Source of the DNA: Kalmanozyma brasiliensis GHG001
Taxonomy: Eukaryota > Basidiomycota > Ustilaginomycetes > Ustilaginales
Length of the DNA: 64,000 bases
Assembly (NCBI RefSeq): GCF_000497045.1
Contig: NW_015961948.1
Coordinates: 620,001 to 684,000, forward strand
Direction: 5' to 3'
Position 1 is the first letter of the stretch. Each line of letters opens with the position of its first letter. This document shows positions 60,910-64,000 of the stretch, one piece after another. The notes beneath the pieces are model-generated. The model saw nothing but the letters and a program-made list of their open reading frames with translations, was not told the DNA's origin and made no database searches. A program made the translations under genes and the position numbers.

Positions 60910-63700
60910 TGGCGAGCGGTCCCCTCATCTGGTCCGAAGTGAGTCACTGACATGACCATATCTGAATCGCGAGTCTGTTAGCTGACAGCTGCAATACATC
61001 TCGACATCACTACAGACCAGACAAGAGCTATGTGAAAGCCTTCCGTACTACCGGGCGTATCAGACGGGTAGCTATGTCACAAGTAATCTCGGCCGACCAC
61101 CATCCACCCTCTTGACCAAGGACGACCGCAAGTCTGCGATCCTCAAGGACTCGATTCCGTACGGCTATCTGCTTGCAGGCTGGCCATCACGTCGCGATGC
61201 CTGGGCTCATGGCGGCAGGGTGATCGTCTCTCATGGCGGCGGAAAGAGCGAGGTAGAAGATGCATCGCCGGACTCGCTTGCTGCTCCCAAGGCCTCCCTC
61301 AAGCAGGACCAATCGTCAAGCGATAATACTATTCGAGCGCTCTTGCATTCGTCACGGCACAGACTTCCGATAGTCCTGATCGCGGCTGACAGCTATGCCC
61401 TGCTGCCTTTCAAGCTGGCATGCTCTTATGCCGTGCTGGGCTGGTACCTCATCACCGACGGCTGGGGGGAACGCGAGAATGCCAACGAAGACGCTGGCTT
61501 TGTGAGGTGGAAGTTTCGCTTCGAGTGGATTCCGGCCCAAGGTGAGCGCTGGTGGAACCTTCCTCTAGAGCCCTCGAGCCCGCCATGGGACCCACGCCAG
61601 CGCATCGAGACCTTCACCAAGACGCAACGCCAGCTGCTCAAGCGGATTCGGGGAAAAGGCAAGGGCAATAAGGCCCATTCTGGTTCTGCGTCAAGCTCGA
61701 ACCAATCCTCGCGGGCATCTTCCGTGCTCCCGGGATGTTCAAAGTCCACGGTTCCGACTCAAGATGACAGAGACAGACTCCTTTACGGACCGATCGATAT
61801 CACCGCCAAGCTGGTCTCCACCGCTTCTTCGACATACGATGCCCAGGTGCCCTGCAACCTCGCGAATGCGGCGACTTGCCTCAGCTGTTGTTCGCCGAGC
61901 CCTGTTACATACAGCGTTGGTTGGCTATGTCTTCAGCCCGAATGCCCGGCTTTCTTCCTCCTAGCTTCACGAGAACGCCCTGACGAAGACACCTTGACCT
62001 TCCATCCTAACTTCCTGCAACCTCAAGACATTGCTCTCAACGACGCCTTTCCAAGCGGTCAATCTCCTTTCTCTCTCATCCCGGCACGACCATCGACACG
62101 ATCGATGGATCAAGCTCGCGGACTTTGGTGTCGCAAATGTGGTCGCCTCAGCTGTCGCGAAGTGATTTTCGAGCCGCGTTGCTCTCACTGCGGCCATCGA
62201 GTGGGCAAGTGGAAGCCTCTACCCGTTGTCGCGCCGCCTCAGCTGTCTCGCCACCCTTTCGACTTCTCAACAGACCGAACGGACGGTCTCGTGTTTGACC
62301 CGATCATCAGTCAAAGTTCTGGCATCGTGCTCACCGTGCGCAAAGAGGGTGGGCTGGCAACATACACTTTCACGTTTCCAGCGATGTTTGGCGACTGCCG
62401 CGTCCACCTCATTCAGGCGGATATCGATGGTGGAGCGCACGAGTCGGAGGCGGATCAGATCTTTGCTGAGTTCCAGAGACATACTTGGCCTCAAGACGCC
62501 ACCGCAAAGGACGTTTTCGGAGCTGAACCTGCCAACATACAATCAGAACGGCAGCTCAGCACGACAGAGCCGCAGGGAACATCAACTGCCGCGTCGCTCG
62601 ATCTCGCGCAAGAATCCGCATCGACCTCGCAAAAGCAGCAATCTCGAATCCCATTTCGCCGCCACGTCCTGAAGAATCATCTCGGCGGGCTCGGACGGAT
62701 GCTGACGCAGCAGTTCACCTGCAACTATGGCGTGGCGTACAAGCACGTTGTAGCGATGGGTACCGAGCCTCTCGACGCCACCTCGCCCCCCGTCATCCTG
62801 TCCACACTCGATCTGCTGCACGCTCGGACACGGTCTGCCATACCGCTCTCGCAGGAGTTCAACGAGCTCTACCCCGTGCTGTATCTCGAACACCAGGCGA
62901 TGAACTTTCACGACGACGGCGAGCCGGGGTTGGGTCCCGTGGTCAGCTCGCTCTCCCTCGGATCGACGTGCAGGATGAAGTTCCGACTCAAGGCGAAGCA
63001 TCAGGCGCAGTTCGAAGGGGTCAGGCCGCGCGATAGGACCGTGCTGGATCTGCCGCTGCGGCACGGTAGCGTGGTGGTGCAGGAAGGACACGATCTGCAG
63101 AAGTATTTCGAGCACAGTGTCAGCCCGGACGGATTCAGAATTGCGGTCACTGCGAGGAGGATCGACCCGGAGCAGAATGACAAGGGCAGCGGGAGGCGCG
63201 ATACTGCGAGAAGGAGCGGAGACGATGGCTTGAAGAAACGACGGACGAATTCAACAAGTACTGGGACGAAGAGGAGGAAGGCATCGCCATCGAAGCCTGC
63301 CTCGTCGATCATGCGAGAAGAAGCGCCCACGGCAGCAGCAAAGGTGTTCGACCTACCACCAGCCAATCTGCCAGCAGCTCGGGTGTTTGACCTAGCGCCA
63401 GCCAGCCCGCCATTGGCGACGACTTCGACACGGGCACCGTCAGGACCGGTTTCGTTCTTGGCGGCCCTACAGACGGAGGTACAGGTGAAGCTCCGACAAT
63501 CGTCAGCAGACGCCCGGGCCGGCGAAGAAAGCGCAGTTGAGGCAGCGACGCAGATCGCGACGCCGTCTGCGCCGCCATCGAAGGGAAGGAGGTACCGGAC
63601 CGTTCACGAAGGCGCAAAGGCTGGGATAAAGCGCAAGAAGTCCGCAAGCGGCGTGAAGGACCCGCTCCCATCGTTCCCACGCTTGCCGAAGCCACTCTGA
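60910..63700 (+). CDS. Large zinc-binding AlkB-type 2-oxoglutarate/Fe(II) dioxygenase, two exons
   Basis: Exon 1 60910-60939 (MASGPLIWSE) and exon 2 61016-63700 (76-nt intron, GTGAGT...TACAG) give 904 residues. The N-terminal 260 residues are a conserved-looking region (SIPYGYLLAGWPSRRDAW; LACSYAVLGWYLITDGWGER). A Cys-rich zinc module follows (about 289-320: CNLAN, CLSCC, CLQPECPAFF) and a zinc ribbon (about 382: WCRKCGRLSC, RCSHCG). The AlkB fold near 560-720 has the iron-binding HxD in MNFHDDGEPGLGPVVSSLSLG (His about 642), the distal His in YFEHSV (about 710) and the 2OG Arg in RIAVTAR (about 718). A basic C-terminal tail has Pro/Ala repeats and KRKKS. Probable nuclear demethylase of nucleic acid or protein; substrate unknown. 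Confidence 0.85.
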
Positions 63701-63814
63701 AACCATGATTTCCGGCTCTCATCTCAATGAGCACGTCAACACACACACTCGTCATTCTGCAGTCCTCTGCAATGCTACACATTATCGTCTCGTATTGTCC
63801 GTGTATTACCGAGT
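63701..63814. other. Short convergent intergenic stretch
   Basis: 114 bases between the AlkB-type gene and the 3' end of the next minus-strand gene; nothing else seen. Confidence 0.5.
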
Positions 63815-64000
63815 CTAATAGTATGCTCTGGAATCGTGCAAGCTCCTCTGCTGGTATCCCTGAGATTGGTGTGGTTGCTGAGGTTGATATTGTTGCTGTT
63901 GACGGTACAAGTTGAATGCCGTGTCTTGCATGGCTGCCGATGATTGGGACCATGGGTCGAAGTCTGAGTCCGTGCCTCTGTCACTGTTACCATAGAAGGC
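63815..64000 (-). CDS. C-terminal 61 residues of a Gln-rich protein (gene runs off the right edge)
   Basis: The minus-strand frame entering at 64000 is open to a TAG at 63817-63815 and reads FYGNSDRGTDSDFDPWSQ, then a Gln-rich YRQQQQYQPQQPHQSQGYQQ and the end DSRAYY. This composition is protein-like, but no family can be named from the tail. An overlapping open frame on the same strand (63993 to 63775) looks less coding-like. Confidence 0.5.
   Translation of the reverse strand, partial: AFYGNSDRGTDSDFDPWSQSSAAMQDTAFNLYRQQQQYQPQQPHQSQGYQQRSLHDSRAYY

Noticed and set aside
63775..63993. 72-codon minus-strand frame at the right edge
   Set aside because: Thr/Asn/His-rich and overlapping a better frame (63815-64000) that enters from outside and reads like a normal protein tail.

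Overview
This window looks like nuclear chromosomal DNA of a basidiomycete yeast or smut fungus, most likely Ustilaginaceae. It is GC-rich, genes are dense on both strands, most are intronless or carry a few short introns (about 70-120 nt, GTRNGT donors), and many proteins have Ser/Ala-rich low-complexity linkers. The organism is inferred from gene style only. I see no rRNA, tRNA, CRISPR, provirus or recognisable transposon. One 27-base assembly gap lies at 44921-44947.

Left part (1-24 kb): C-terminus of the U3 processome protein Utp4; a bZIP factor; the DEAD-box helicase Mak5, divergent from an EF-hand protein; a Pro-rich unknown protein; a mitochondrial carrier; ribosomal P1 with an 878-nt intron; an F-box protein; cyclase-associated protein CAP/Srv2; the kinetochore protein Ndc80; a GH5 steryl-beta-glucosidase-like enzyme; and a secreted double-psi beta-barrel protein with a very long Ala/Ser-rich tail.

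Middle part (24-50 kb): an alpha/beta hydrolase, a two-RRM protein, a GAS2/GAR-domain protein, a six-exon short-chain dehydrogenase, a five-repeat fasciclin membrane protein, a RING-CH ubiquitin ligase, Elongator subunit Elp3 divergent from glycine-cleavage H protein, a 2.9 kb gene-poor stretch containing the gap, a DUF6534-like multi-pass membrane protein, and a second mitochondrial carrier.

Right part (50-64 kb): an NDUFAF3/Mth938-like mitochondrial protein, a Zap1-like C2H2 regulator with Cys-rich N-terminal modules, pyruvate dehydrogenase component X, RNA polymerase I subunit Rpa34, a membrane-anchored SDR, an acidic protein of unknown function divergent from a large zinc-binding AlkB-type dioxygenase, and the 3' end of one more gene running off the right edge.

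There is no single gene cluster or pathway island; this is mostly housekeeping DNA. Loose themes are ribosome synthesis (UTP4, MAK5, RPP1, RPA34), mitochondrial and lipoyl-dependent metabolism (PDX1, GCV3, two carriers, NDUFAF3-like), and cytoskeleton/mitosis (CAP, NDC80, GAS2 protein). The observations most worth following are the AlkB-zinc protein and its divergent partner, tandem Pumilio-type sites downstream of MAK5, very small exons (11, 19 and 23 nt) that cut through functional motifs, and the alanine-rich secreted barrel protein.
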